A stretch of DNA of 64,000 nucleotides from Hirundichthys speculiger. Taxonomy: Eukaryota; Chordata; Actinopteri; Beloniformes; Exocoetidae. Made by a program: the position numbers and the translations under genes. The stretch is from positions 1,612,001 to 1,676,000 of the forward strand of contig JAGFBZ010001254.1 in assembly GCA_018398805.1 (NCBI GenBank), written 5' to 3'. This document shows, in pieces, positions 21,489-34,084 of this stretch; position 1 is the stretch's first letter; each line of letters opens with the position of its first letter. The notes under the pieces are model-generated. The model did no database searches and was not told where the DNA came from. It saw nothing but the letters and a program-made list of their open reading frames with translations.

Positions 21489-22837
21489 ACCCCCTTTAAA
21501 CTGAAAAGACCTGGTTGTAAATGGAGCTGTTTTAGTTTTACTGTGTGTTTGTGGTATTTTGACCAAAAAGGTGTCACAGGCAATTAATTAGGACCTTCAG
21601 AAATTGTATCAACTTGTTAAAAAAAAGAGTCAAAATATGTGTCCTTTTTTCTGTCTTTTTACAGTCTGGCTGTGTTTTTGTAGAGGGCAGTAATGGATCC
21701 AGTTTACTCATGGATACGTGCAGCTATCTACTGTAACTACGTAGTGCAAGCTTAGGCAGATGACTAGTTTTGTCCTGTGTTCAACATATTTGCTCCTGCC
21801 TCCCCCTCCCACATCCCCTGCCCAAGGGTAAACAAAAAAAAGAAAGATGCTAAAAGGTGAAATGTCAAACTCAAATGTTCAAAACTTCAAAGTTAAACCT
21901 TAAGCAAATGGGTGATGTCACAGTGCCTCATTGACCTTTCATATAGTGAGTGCAATATGACTTAAATAAATGTAGAAATTTGAAAAAAAAAGGGAAGGAA
22001 ATGTGTGTCTATGCTGAGATGTGGCACTGGTCTCACTGTTTTCTGTTTTGCATCAATCCTTGGCAGTCATCTATGTTGTAAAACCATATTTCTGAGAATC
22101 TTACAGGATTTGTACTCAAATCTTCAGTGCAGTCCAAGGTTTGTATTAAGAGACTGAAGTGTAACAATAAAGAGAGAAAGAAAGAGAGAGAATCAGCTAA
22201 AGAGCAAAAAAAAAAAAAAAGACCTACAATGACAAATAACTCAGACGCAGATACATGCGGAGCTTTTGCGATCACAGCAGGGGTTTTACAGGCATCGCAG
22301 ACAGCACATGTGAAAAGAGCTCTCTGGTCTGGAATAGTGTCACCCCATGATTGATTTTCCTCGGCCGACTGATAAGTTTTCTGGGGAAGGCAATCTGTGA
22401 AGAAACGAATCTGTTGAGGTTTAAAAAAAAAATGTTTGGACCTGATGCATAGCACCCAGTGCTTTGACGAGTAACATTTACTCATGGGTCAGTCACCTTG
22501 GAAAGGCAATCTGTGGAACAACACTGTTTGTAATACTGTAAAGCAACTGCTCCAACCTCGAAGCTGCTTTTTCTATTGGGCCCCCGAAACAAGCTGCAAC
22601 TGGCACATTTCTTTTTTGTTTTTTTTCTCCTTTTCTCGTAGTATATTGCTTTTTTTGGAATATCACTAATAAAACACCAACACCAATCTTTTTCTGTCAA
22701 CTTAAATACTTAAAAAAAGCCATTGTCCACAAAATATAGTACTTTCTACCATAAAGATGACCATGTTCCATAAAAATGTATTAATATCTTACAGTTATTT
22801 TCACTTCACATCTATACTGAATTTGCTGTTTCATTTT
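21489..22837. other. Unique AT-rich DNA, no gene seen
   Basis: A purine tract (GAGAGAAAGAAAGAGAGAG, near 22171) and A runs are present. The 150-residue minus frame at 22033-22485 is pyrimidine-rich low complexity with no recognisable domain. Confidence 0.5.
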
Positions 22838-22839
22838 TA

Positions 22840-23970
22840 CAACCCAAATTCCAAAAAAGTTGGGACACTGTGTAAAATGCAAATAAAAACAGAATGCAGC
22901 AATTTGTCAGTCTCATAAACCAATATTTTATTCTCAATAGAACATAAAGGACATATCAGTAGTTCAAACTGAGACGTTGTACCATTTCTTGGAAAATATC
23001 AGCTCATTTTGATTTTGAAGGCAGCAACACTTCAAAAAATAAGTTGGAACAGGGTGATGTTTATCATTGTGTAGCATCACCTCTTCTTTAAACAACTGTC
23101 TGTAAACGTCTGAGATGTGAGGAGACCAGTTGCTGGAGTTTTAGGAGAGAAATAATGTCCCATTCCTGTCTTATGCATGACTGTAGCTGCTCAACAGTCC
23201 TGGACCTTTGTTCCCAGAATTTTGGTCTCATGATGTGCCAGATTTTTTCTGTTGGTGAAAGGTCTGGACTGCAGGCAGGTCAATTCTCCACCCAGACTCT
23301 TCTCCTCCAAAGCCATGCTGTTGAGATGGATGCGGTATGTGGTTTATTATTGTCTTTCTGAACTGCACTAGGCCTTCCTTAAAAGAAATGTTGTCTTGAT
23401 GGGAGAATATGTTGCCCGTTACACAATGCAGCCCCATACCATCAAAGATGCAGGCTTTTGAACTACCCGCTGATAACAAGCTGGATGGTTCCTCTCCTCT
23501 TTGGTCATCTTTAGTCAAAAAGAATTTTTAAATCTTTATTCATCTGACTACAGAACAGTTTCCCGTTTTTCCTCAGACCATTTTAGATGAGCTTCAGTGC
23601 AGAGAAGACGTCAGCATTTCTGCATCATGTTCACATATGGTTTCTTCTTTGCATGATGCAGTCTTACCTTTCAATTGTGGATTGCGTGAGCAAACTGTGT
23701 TCAGAGACAGTGATTTCTGGTGTCCCTGAGCTCATGCACTGATGCCAAGTACAGAATCATGTCTGTTTTTAATGCCCTAAGAGGTATCCTGCCATCAAAG
23801 TCAAAATTAGCTAATATTTTCCATGAAATGATACTATGTCTTAGTTTCAACATCTGATATGTTCTTTATGTTCTGTTGGGAAAAAAATTGGATTTATAAA
23901 ATTTGCAAATCATTGCATTCTGTTTTTATTTACATTTTACTCAGCATACCAACTTTTTTTGGAATTGCGG
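22840..23970 (-). mobile_element. Tc1/mariner transposon, second family
   Basis: Terminal inverted repeats of about 65 bp: the left begins CAACCCAAATTCCAAAAAAG (22840), and the right, read inverted, begins CCGCAATTCCAAAAAAAGTT (from 23970). Both continue to AAATAAAAACAGAATGCA. TA precedes the left end at 22838-22839. The interior encodes a decayed Tc1-type transposase on the minus strand. The ends differ completely from the Tc1 at 4413, so it is a separate family. Confidence 0.85.
23060..23760 (-). pseudogene. Tc1/mariner transposase pseudogene
   Basis: Reading the minus strand: QKPASLMVWGC-type block near 23440, QKDNNKPHTASISTAW (second catalytic Asp) near 23340-23375, then N, stop, PACSPDLSPTEKIW (catalytic Glu) at 23245-23285, and RPKFWEQRSRTVEQLQSC followed by RQEWDIISLLKLQQLVSS to about 23110. 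The Trp before PACSPDL is TGA. Several other stops and frame breaks occur upstream, and the first catalytic Asp region is not readable with confidence. Confidence 0.85.
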
Positions 23971-24524
23971 ATGAAGTTGCATGAGCTTGCTGCAAATAAT
24001 ATCATTACCTGGAGCAGAAGCTCTGACCTACTATCTTTTTGGCAAGGCAAGACAAGTTTATTTGAAGAGCACAATTCATACACAAGGCAATTCAAAGTGC
24101 TTTACAGATGCATAAAATCACAAGAAGACAAATATCACAAGAATGCAAATAGAGTCATTCCATAAATCATACAAGCATAAAAATATTAATTAATAAAGTA
24201 AATTAAAAATGAATAAAAAAAAACATAAATTAAATTAAAAATGAAGAGTGCTGATAAAATCCCTTCAGTTGTCATATGCACATCTTAATGGAACTGTTTT
24301 CAGCCTGGATCTGATCATTGTCAGAGTTGAGGCGTGTCACATCTTCTTGAAGACTGTTCCAGATTTTAGGAGCATAAGATGAAAATTCACTTTTACCTTG
24401 TTTAGTCCTGACTCTGGGCACTGTGGTGTCTGAACAATATGATCTTTACTTTTTATATAAGTTTTAACTATGTTCTTTAAGAATTTTAAAGCTTGTAAGA
24501 AGTTCACTGAGTTTGTTCAGGAAT

Positions 24525-24830
24525 GCGGCTTGTGTGGGTGCGTGATAGCACAGTATTACTCTGCGATAGATAAGCAACTAGAGTAAAAGCTAATCTGTCA
24601 CAGAGCGATTGAGTGATCACACCTGTATAGCTAGATAGGTGTTGATCAGAGACTATAAAAAGCTTGTGCTTTCCTTTGTTCTCCGATTTTCCCTCATCGG
24701 CTCAAGGGAGATCCCAGACTTGCTGCAGGAGTCTGTCATGTTCCTTCTTTTTCTTGTAAATAAATATCTTTATGCATTTAAGAGTTGGCCTTGAAGCAGC
24801 TTCATTTTCATGCCCTGACACATTTCAGAA
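24525..24830 (+). mobile_element. Probable solo LTR inside the L2 3' UTR
   Basis: A 300-bp block unlike the surrounding LINE: TGTGTGGGTGCGTGATAGCA at the start, TATAAAA at 24654, a CT-rich stretch, AATAAA at 24759 and an end near TGCCCTGACA. The TATA-to-AATAAA spacing of about 100 bp fits the R region of a small gypsy-type LTR. L2 3' UTR sequence resumes after it. No convincing target duplication was found, so the ends are approximate. Confidence 0.5.
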
Positions 24831-24929
24831 CAGCACAACAGAAATTGAGAGAAGATAAAGCCACATCATTGTTGCCACGGAGAATCTTCAACTTTTCCTG
24901 GCAACAAAAACTACAGCACCAGCAGGAGA

Positions 24930-25870
24930 CCACTCCCTGAGGTTCTCAGAGTCCGGGTTGATTTATATGGCTCTAACATGTCAGAGATGTACTTTGGGGC
25001 TAGACCATGAAGAGACTTGTACACAAGTCTCTTCATGGTCTAGTAGATCTGTAGATCTGTTTTAAAGTCTGTTCTCTGAGTGACAGGAAGCCAGTGCAGA
25101 GACCTCAGGACTGGACTAGTATGGTTGTATTTTCTGGTTCTAGTCAGGACTCGTGCAGCAGCGTTCTGGATGTACTGCAGCTGTCTTACTGCTTGTTTAG
25201 AGAGCCCAGTAAGCAGGCCGTTACAGTAGTCTAACCTCTTAGTCTTTCTAAATCTTGTTTGGACACTATTCCTTTGATTCTGGCAATGTTTTTAGATAGA
25301 AAAAAGCTGCTGATGTTATTGCTTTAATGTGGATGTTAAAATTCAAGTCTGAATCCAATATTACCCCTAAATTTCTGACCTGATTTTTAGTTTCTAGAGA
25401 GAGAGTCTCAAGGTGACTGATAACACTTTCTCTTTGTTTCTGTCGGCCACAGACAATGATTTTAGTTTTGTCTGAGTTTAGCTGGAGAAAGATGTTTTAT
25501 ATCTATACATTGATCTGCTCGATGCAGTGACACAATGAATCTACAGATGCATGTTCTCCTGCTGTCAGTGACACATAGATCTGAGTATCATCTGCATAGT
25601 TGTTGTTGCACACATTATAGCTGTGTATTAGCTGGCCCAATGGAAGCATGTACAGATTGAACAATAGGGGTCCCAGGATTGACCCCTGGGGAACCCCTCA
25701 GGTCATAGCCATTTAGTCTGAGATACAGTTACGAATTTCAACAAGGTACTCCTGTCCCTGAGATAGGACCTGAACCAGTTTGAAGCAGTTTCAGAGATTC
25801 CCACCCAGTTTTCTAATCTCTGTAATGAGATGTGGTTGTCATATGTCCCTGTTTAATTCATATGCAGTCC
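24930..25870 (-). pseudogene. L2 reverse transcriptase pseudogene
   Basis: On the minus strand: RLENWVGISETASNWFRSYL (25800 area), then an [26 protein letters not shown] block at about 25640-25705, [12 protein letters not shown] with both catalytic Asp intact (about 25590), LQLNSDKTKIIVCG, QVRNLGVILDSDLNFNIHIK, SKNIARIKGIVSKQDLERLR, then a frame break and LDYCN-like, QAVRQLQYIQNAAARVLTRT, SLHWLPVTQRTDFK, HGLAPKYISDMLEPYKSTRT. Stops and frameshifts are scattered, and a local inverted duplication interrupts it at 25000-25043. Confidence 0.88.
25000..25043. repeat. Perfect inverted repeat, 21-bp arms, 2-base loop
   Basis: CTAGACCATGAAGAGACTTG (25000-25019, plus T) is followed after AC by its exact complement (25023-25043). 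It lies in the part of the L2 coding for LHGL, where the normal sequence should appear once. The second arm is therefore an inverted duplication. Confidence 0.95.
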
Positions 25871-25880
25871 TGAAAGATCA

Positions 25881-28800
25881 GAGTGGGCCAGTGTTGGGTA
25901 CAATAATGCATTTTTGGCAAAATCTATTATAACCTTTTGAAAAGTAGCTAATACATATCAAATACACACATTAACACCCATTTTCCCCCAAAAAAAATAA
26001 GGAGCATATTTATGAGGCATCTATTTCTCGTTTTAAATCCCGCTGCAGGAATGAGATTGTTTTGGAAAACTTAATAGCACCAAGAAACTAAATCTAAGCC
26101 CCTGGTGACAACAACATTATAAGTCATTCATAAAGAGATTTGAACATTAGGGTCTTTAAACATGAGAAAGGCAGACTGTCCCACAAACAAATACTTACAA
26201 TTAGGAAACAGAAAAATGTTGGCAGCAGATGTAAGGTGTACTGGAGTGCTCATTATGGGGATAGGGTGACAAGGCTAGGTGACTAGAGACAGGCAAGGCA
26301 GGATAAGTGAAGTGAAAAAGGAATGGAGGATGGACCAGGATTGGGTTGATAAGGGGCACCAACACTGATTTATTCAGAAGCTCATTAGTGGAGACAGGCC
26401 TGGGCACAGGGGAACAGGGAGTTCACCCTCATTGGGGCTCATTACACACTGGCAGGAAACTGACCCAGCCGGGGTTAAAATGGCACTCATCAGGGTAAAA
26501 CTGGCTACCTTTACACAGGCACAACCAGACTTGGCTTAAATGTGTGGTCTGTGGGAGGACTCACACACATTCAGGCACATTTATCATCATGCTTCACTGA
26601 ATCTCTGGGTTGACTGGCATTCATTCGAGTGCCATGATCTTCCTATATAGACATTACACAAGATAAATTTAAGTACACTAACAAGTGTGGGCACAGCTGG
26701 GATGGGGTACTGTGTTATGTGGAATAAGTGCAGAGTTTGAATATTTTGAGTTTATCGAGGGTAGGTAGAAGGGAATTGGGTTGTGTTTTTTTTTTTTTTG
26801 TTTGTTTTTTCTTTTGGAGTATATTGTGCTTGTTTTTAGTAGGAACACAACTGCTCAGATAACCCACTGCCTTTCTGTCGAAGAATTCATGCATGATTAC
26901 TACATTCATAGAAGCACACCATGTACCTGAATAATGGCAGTGGCTGGCTGACTTAAAAGGAGCCAATTGCAATTCAGTGGTGTATCTTCCTTATGGGAGG
27001 CAAGCTGATAAATCTGACAGGGCTTACAGGACTGTGTGTTGAGAGAAATTGCCAGAGCCTCTGGAGCTCACTCTGGAGCTCACTTTAGCCTCCTCACAAG
27101 TCCTGTTAGGGTGTAAAGTGACATCACACAGTTCCAAAAGAGGACCTCTTTTATTTATTTTTTTTTTTTATTTATTTGGGGGGGGGGGGGGGTGGGGGTG
27201 ATCATAGTACATTTGTGTTGTTGTGATTTTCAGTCTTTCATTTATGTGTCCATGGACTGATTCAAGATCTGTCTGGGTATGATTTGAGAATTCAACAGCA
27301 AAAACACAAGGTGAGTTATAAAAAGCAAAGGTGGGCTTTTACTTGCAACTTTTATCATTTTATTTAAGATTGACGGGGGGGACAAAAGTCGGCAAGCAAA
27401 CACAAACGGGCTTGAAAAAAAGCCAGGACAATGGATTAAATGCAACTTGGCTGAAAGCAAGTGAAAATGGGCAAGTACTCGAAAGCTTATCAGGGAATGC
27501 TGAACAGGTGATAAAGGTGAGGGGGGTCCGAGGTGGCAAAAAATCTGTTAATGAGAAAACACTACAACCCTGCTGTCTTCTGGCATTCACCACCATGTTA
27601 TTGGACATTTTCTGAAAGCTCTGACATATAAAAGTCACAAGCTAATGTGCCCCAAGATGCCAAAACTGATTTGTTTCTCAAATTTTGTATTTAGGACATA
27701 ACCTACACCATTTTCAGAGAGATGGACAAATACTCTAATATTGAGCTAAGGTGGTCTGTTATTATAATAATAATATTATTAAAAATAATAATAATAATAA
27801 TAAAAGTAATACAGTCTTTGCTACTTCATGAAAGTCCATATTTCCAACCGGTGAATGTAAGCACATCTTTTCATCTTCCATGCCAACGTTCCAGCTGCTG
27901 CTCTGAACACTTCCCAGAATGTCATGGCTCATTTTGACGTCATGCAAAAATCAAAACTAACCTATCTAGATTTTTTTATTTCATAGTAACAGTAATATAC
28001 AATTCTGTTATAACTCTGTAATTTCTTCCTCTACTTGTTAATGGAAAAGTTATATTACTTTACTGTCTAACACTGATCATTCTGAAATCAGGGAACTACA
28101 GATTGATTATGCCAAGGATTTAATTTTTCAGCAGATTAGAGCCTCTATTAATCTCTATATATCTATCTCTCCATCTCTCTCTCTCTTTCTTGCTCTCTCT
28201 CTCACATACGCAACACAAATTGGTTTGTGCACAATGCAAGTGTTCTGTTTAGTACAAAGAAGTCAGAGAAGTGGCTAAAGTTTATTGGAATTGAAAGGTC
28301 TGTTTGAGCGGTCACATTTTCTCTCTCCCACTGTGTTGCAAACCAGCAAACAAAGGCGTCTGAAAGCAATAATCTTCCCAATACTGTACACAATCAGGGT
28401 TGTGTCCACAGACACCACTTGCATATTTGCACATGTGGTTTTGATTATAGTAGATATTAGTAGAAATGAAGACAGAAATGAACTCAATACTTTCGTTTTG
28501 TGTGTTCCACATCACTCACTGTTCACTTAGGGTTCGGAAAAAAATACTGTTTTGGCTGCATTGCATTCGGTCAACGGATGTACACCATGGTCATGCCAGT
28601 TTGGAGGTTGCCTGGGTAACATTCACTGCTTTTTCCACTGAATCATTCACATGTACATGGCTCCCTGGAAACACATTCTTGCAATGGTGTCTTAGACAAC
28701 AATATTGCTTTTTAGTTGGAAGGCAATCTAGGATTTGACATTTTTGATAAGTGTCATGTTACAAGTATGGTAAGAAAGAAAGTGATATCTGACCTTAACA

Positions 28801-28900
28801 GTGAGGACATGTGGTCAGAATAACATGTCAAACTGCTGCCAATTGTTTCCAATTTTCAAATTATTATTATTATTTTTGTTAGACTTTCTGGATGTGTGAG
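25881..28900. other. Unique DNA with simple repeats, no gene seen
   Basis: At 25888-25960 the sequence AGTGTTGGGTACAATAATGC followed by decayed TAA/AGT motifs faintly resembles the end of a common fish DNA transposon. A 15-G run occurs at 27178-27192, an ATA/TAA run at 27759-27805 and CT-rich DNA at 28133-28203. Frames at 27331-27638 and 28202-28530 have no known domain. Confidence 0.45.
27178..27192 (+). repeat. Poly(G) run in T-rich context
   Basis: Fifteen G in a row followed by TGGGGGTG, next to a T/TTTA tract (27148-27177). A homopolymer this long often varies between individuals and is difficult to sequence. Confidence 0.85.
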
Positions 28901-31814
28901 TGCGCCAAAAAAAAGTGGATTAGGGCTGGCAGTGTGAATAAAGCCTTAATGACTGAATCAATTAAAGACACAAACCCAGACTGTGACAAGATCAGCCAGA
29001 AGCCATTAATTAACTGAATAAGTGAGTCCTGTTAAACAAAAGAACGTTGTCTCTTTCCCTTCATCTCACTGGCAGATATGTGAGATGTTTTTAGGATGTT
29101 TCATCGTCAGATCTATTATTCATCTTTTTTTCTTTTCTAAGGACATGATAAGAAACCACTGAAAATGAAAAATGCTCATTAAATTATCATCAGCTGAAAG
29201 CAGTTCACACCTTAAAGACTGGGAAAGTGGAACAAAAGTAAGAGTGGGCTTGATGGTGATGCAGGGGATGGGAGATGAGAGTGAATATGGAAGGGAAGTG
29301 AGACGGATGAAGCGTTGTGTTAATGAGAGGAAAAGGCATTTTAGGAAGGCAAGGAGGGAGATATAGGTGCTGGCCAAGACAGTATTACCAGCCGTTTAGG
29401 CACCAGTCGTAAAACATGAAGCTGGAATTAAAAAGGCACAGCTTTGGAGATTACTGCGCAGTTTCTACCATACATCCCTTAATTAATTAGAACCCCTAAA
29501 AGCAGGAATCGGGGATTAACAGTGATGCGCCTGTGCTTGCCCAGGCTCTCTTCTTCTTCATCTGAGCTTTTCTTGCATGTAATCCTTGATGTCAGAATTC
29601 ACACATCAGTCCAAATTAACTCTTTAACTTTCTTTATTCTGTTAGTTTTTCAGGGTTTATCAACAGAAAGTGTCTAATCAATCCCAACTTCATTATTTAT
29701 TAACATGCTTTCAAGCTTTATTCAAGTTCTGACTTCTATATTAGATCAAATGATATGTTGGAGTACATTTTGAATTTTGAAAAGGGCATATGAAAAACAT
29801 CTTTAATGAGAATGGAGCAGGTTTTTTCAGCTCAAGATCTGTCAAATTCCTAACTGTTGTCTATAATTAACAATTGATTTAAAAGGATAGAGTACTTTTT
29901 TAATGTCTGAAATAAGATTTCTTTGAAAAAATGGATTGAGTCTTTTTAACAAGAAGCTTTGTGTGCCTTATTTAAGACTGCTAGTTTTGCAAAAGCATTT
30001 AAAGATACATTCCCACACAAATTACAATTAGCGCTGTGTAACACTGCACTGCACTATAACACTGCACTATATCATAGTATACATTTTCAGAACTGTACTG
30101 CCACACCAAGCGGACTTACCACATTGGTTGAAAACTATCTGGTATTTGGACTTTAAAATTCTTAAATTTCCCTTCTCTGTTGTTCGACCACAGACAGTGA
30201 TCCCTCTTTCAGGCACAATCTCATTGTGAGCCATACGTGGAACCGGCCCAGGCTGTTCAAGCAGATAGGCTTGTTGGAGTCATGCAACAGCCAGCCGGCA
30301 GTTGGTTCCAAATCTAATATTTCACAACAACTTGATAAAACCTGGACTTCACTCCTGATTGTTTTGTCTTAGAGGTTGACACTGAGAATTATTGCTTATC
30401 TGCACAGCGATAAATGGCTGTTAAAAGTAAAGCAAAAAGCCAGAGCAAAAGAGTTTCAACTTTTCTACGTCTGCGGTATATTGAATGTGCCATGGTTCAG
30501 TTTGTGGGTGGAGATAAACATGGGGGCTGGATAATTCTGCTCTCAGCAGGTTCCTTCATTTACCCACCACTATAAATCTCAGTTATTTACTAAACTGCAG
30601 GTGGTACCAAAGAAAATGACAGAGTTGCGTTTTTCAGATGGTAGAAACTTTAAACACCCAAACATATATTGTCAAACACAGATTTGTTTTTTTTTTCTCC
30701 TAATATGTCCCTAAAAACGCTTCAAATGACATTATAGCCTGCAGCAATACATTGGCTGTTACCTAAAATACACTTATAGAAATAGGCTCCAATATGATTG
30801 ACGAAATAAATGGCAAAAAGGCAGAAAAAAATCATATGTCCACCTGCATCTGTCACTCTCAGAAAGCAAAATCAAAACACTAGCAACATCTAAACCCACC
30901 TGACTGAAGCCCTGGGTGTTTCATCAGATGGATCTATCAACAGATGGATAAATTGTTTGCATCTCTGAGACCGCTAGGCTCTGAGTCAAAATCTTCACCA
31001 AAGATTCTCATCATCTTATCTCACGGATTTTCAGTCACTGTGCTTCAGGATTTTGCAAAGCAACTTAATTGCTGGAGTCTGTGTAAGAGGAATCTCTGCA
31101 TAGATGTTGCCATCATCACTGCCGTTGCTGTTGACCAGAAGTGAGCTGGTTACAGGTAAGACACCTGGCTAAGACTGGAAACTGTTTTTGTCCTTGCCTT
31201 GGAGTCTTGACATTTTCTAGACATCATTAAAGGCTACATGTGAGAATGTAAATGCTTGAATCTGACTGAGCAGACAATATGCAGACTTTAAGCTGAATGT
31301 TCCCTCGTAAAGTTTGGATAGTGTTAAAATGAGCTCAAATGTGAGTAGCGAAGGTAATTGTCTGCAGGTTTTTTCAACTTTTTTACAGTATATTGCCTCA
31401 CTTCTTTATTTTTGTATAACTTTCTTTTTTTTCCTTTCACTGATGTTTGGACAGAAGGCCATTGTGCCAGTACTGAAGGCACAGGTGAGCCGCTGAAAGA
31501 TTCATTTATTATGGTCAAGCTTTTCTAAGCATGATGTGTTGCCATGGTAACATTGAAAAAGCTGGTGAAAGGTTCAGTAATAAAACATATTTAATGGTGT
31601 ATATTACTACCTAAGCAATATGTTTTTGTAACTCAAGTACTTTCAGTTCATAATGAAGTAGTGGGAGTCAAAATAAGGACAGCAAAAAAAATATGAAGGA
31701 GACAGTTGTCTCAATGTTACTCCACATAAACAGATAGTCACTGGTTATCTTAAACACACATTATATACAATATAACTCAAAGAAGTCCAAAAAAAACTTT
31801 TTTTTTTCCCACTT
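28901..31814. other. Unique DNA, possible conserved non-coding blocks
   Basis: Segments at 28935-29035 and 29440-29540 have even composition and several ATTAATTAA/CAATTAA-type motifs, as often seen in enhancers. No coding sequence is recognisable. The frame at 29172-29366 (a KRCVNERKRHFRKARREI end) is basic and matches nothing I know. Confidence 0.35.
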
Positions 31815-32015
31815 GGCTCAGCAGGTCAACCCGTAGGCGTGGAGGTTAGGTTGCTTGTATGACATTGTTTAAGATTTATTCTTGTTACTCCTGAGATTCT
31901 TAGTCGTCTCTGTAGCCCTGTGAGAGTCTCATTGCTGTTGATGTGTGACACGGTGCTGTAAAGCAATGTGCAGTTGTCGCAACAGATCACCAGGACAGGA
32001 GCCTGTAAACCTTCC
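31815..32015 (+). repeat. Unclassified interspersed repeat, fullest copy
   Basis: Starts with a tRNA A-box-like TGGCTCAGCAGGTCAACCCG, then GGCGTGGAGGTTAGGTTGCT, TGACATTGTTTAAGATTTA, and later TGCTGTTGATGTGTGACACG, GTGCAGTTGTCGCAACAGAT and CACCAGGA. The first half recurs at 58275-58370 and the second half at 60430-60580. It may be a SINE, but a good B box is not visible. Confidence 0.55.
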
Positions 32016-34084
32016 TAAAAGCTTAAGTGTACACTTTGAGGTCAAATATAGAGGTAAAATATATGCACAGTTTATAATGTCCAGATTATAATTCTATTAT
32101 ATTCAAATGTTGGTAAAATTGTCCCGCAGAGAGTGTAGACACATACCGGATAGATGTGTTATCAGGCTGAGAAACTGGGAAACACCAGATTCATTTGGCC
32201 TGGCATAGTATGGTACAACATAGTAAAAGTGACGGACTGGGGATGAACTGAAGGAAGACTAGTGCTGATATGATATTCAGCTGATGGGATGGGGTAACTC
32301 TGGACAAGCTCCAGACTTTGATTCCGCAAAGGTTTTATTGAGGTCAAGTGTAAAAATCCCTTAAATCCAGTGGCAAGAAAAGAAATGAGAAAGTATAAAT
32401 ACTTTTTAATACTCATATCTCACAGTTTAATAGCTTAAAATCTGTTCAAGAGATTTTGTTTTTTGTTTTTTTTTTTCCAAGCACTACTATCTTTTTATTC
32501 TCTCTTTTTTTTATTCTGTCTTACTTCTTTTCTGTTCTTTGGGAAAGTTTGGATGATCAATGAGTGCCCTTGTGGGACCTGGGTCACCAAGGAGTCTTCT
32601 TTGCACTGTGCTCTCCAAGCCCAGTCAACCCAGTCCCACTGTGATTGCCCAGTCTGTGGGCTGCAGAAATTTCCTCTGTAGTATGGTTCAGTAATATCAA
32701 AGCAATTACTCAAAATATCCTCTGCACAACCTTAGTGTCATCCACTATGAGACTTGGATATTGCTGCGGCTACCAGACAATGAGAAAAAGAAAAAAATAA
32801 TTGAAGATTTTGAGGAAAAAAAATAACTATTTACCCCATAGTCATTTGACCTCATGTTTTCGAGCAAGTGGTCTAATATATAAGACAACACATTTATAGC
32901 ATTATCCATAATTTCAGCAGGACAGAACAAGATTGAAATGAAAGCTATTAAAAGCAACAACTATACCTTCCATTCACTGTCAAGTTAATTTAGCATTTGT
33001 AGGCTGCACGGCAGTTTCTGTCTTACAGCCATCGCTTTCTCATCCCAGTCTGAGGAAATCATCGAGGGACAGTTCTAATTCGCTCTTCTAATTAAAAGAT
33101 AATGGTCAGTATTCACACATGTCAATGAAGCTCATGTGCATACCTTAATCACAAGATAACTAGTTTCATGTGGTGGGAGACACAGACAGGACCACTTCTA
33201 CTTAATTCTCCGCTTGCTGCCCATTAAGGAGCGATAAATGATGGAGCTTCACGTCAAGGACAAAAACATTGACCTGTAGCTCCATCAGGCTGATTTGAGA
33301 AAATACAGTACATAATATTGCACAGTGTTAAATGTACTGAACACTGTGTAGCGGTAACTGAAATAAAACATGATGAACAACATCAACCTTTTCAAAGTAC
33401 CACATGTCAGCAGCAGCACATGTCTGTGAAAACAATTAATCCTTAAAAACTGATGTGGAGATGCTTTTGCTGCAAAACATCTCCCACTTACTTGCCCTGG
33501 TTGACTGAGTTGTCAATCATTATGCCTAGATTTAAAGAAAAATAATAATAATGGAAGACAAACACACACAAAAAGCTCAATACAGTAACTTTTCTCCTCA
33601 ATCACTGTCAACAAGACTAAATACATACCATTTAATTACACAAACCTTTATTTCACACCAATGAACCATGCAGTGGGAATTAATAACCTGCCTGCAAGAG
33701 AAGATGAAAAATTTGTCAACTACCTTTCAGTGTTTGTTTCTAGGCAGCCATGTATATAAGTCAAGTTTTGCTAGGTCTATTCAACATAAGCAACTTTGTG
33801 CTTGCATATTTAAAAAAGAAAAAAAAGGCTCTTTCAATTATTAGAACTTACGGCTTGCTTTACTTTTGGGTGTCTACAGTACAGTTGCTTATTTGGACAT
33901 GCACCACACAATTTCTGCATCTGCTTTGCTAACAGTGCTGAGATTAAAGCTCCTTTCAGACCTGCACTGCTTTCCATTAATCTGGTGGCAGCTGAATGCA
34001 TCAGTGTCACGTCTGAATGGACCCCCTGGAGTGTTTTCATGGCACTTTGTGAAGGCAGTCTATCAAAATTAAGCAAATAAGGAT
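32016..34084. other. Unique DNA, possible conserved non-coding block
   Basis: No coding sequence. 33030-33260 has enhancer-like composition (CTAATTAAAAGATAATGG, GCCCATTAAGGAGCGATAAA). 32461-32516 is T-rich. Elsewhere nothing is recognised. Confidence 0.35.

Larger units (their letters stand above)
24041..25880 (-). mobile_element. L2-like LINE, minus strand, 5'-truncated
   Basis: The 3' end (plus 24041) reads inverted as CTTCAAATAAACTTGTCTTG then CCTTGCC. The 3' UTR follows and then, from about 24930, the ORF2 C-terminal and RT domains. 5' truncation occurs within the AFDTVDH region near 25880. It belongs to the same broad group as 19709-21382 but has a different tail (CTTGCC rather than ATTGATTGA), so probably another subfamily. 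A probable solo LTR sits in its 3' UTR. Confidence 0.9.

Noticed and set aside
27178..27192. G run as a regulatory switch site
   Set aside because: It is a simple homopolymer beside a T tract, with no gene context.
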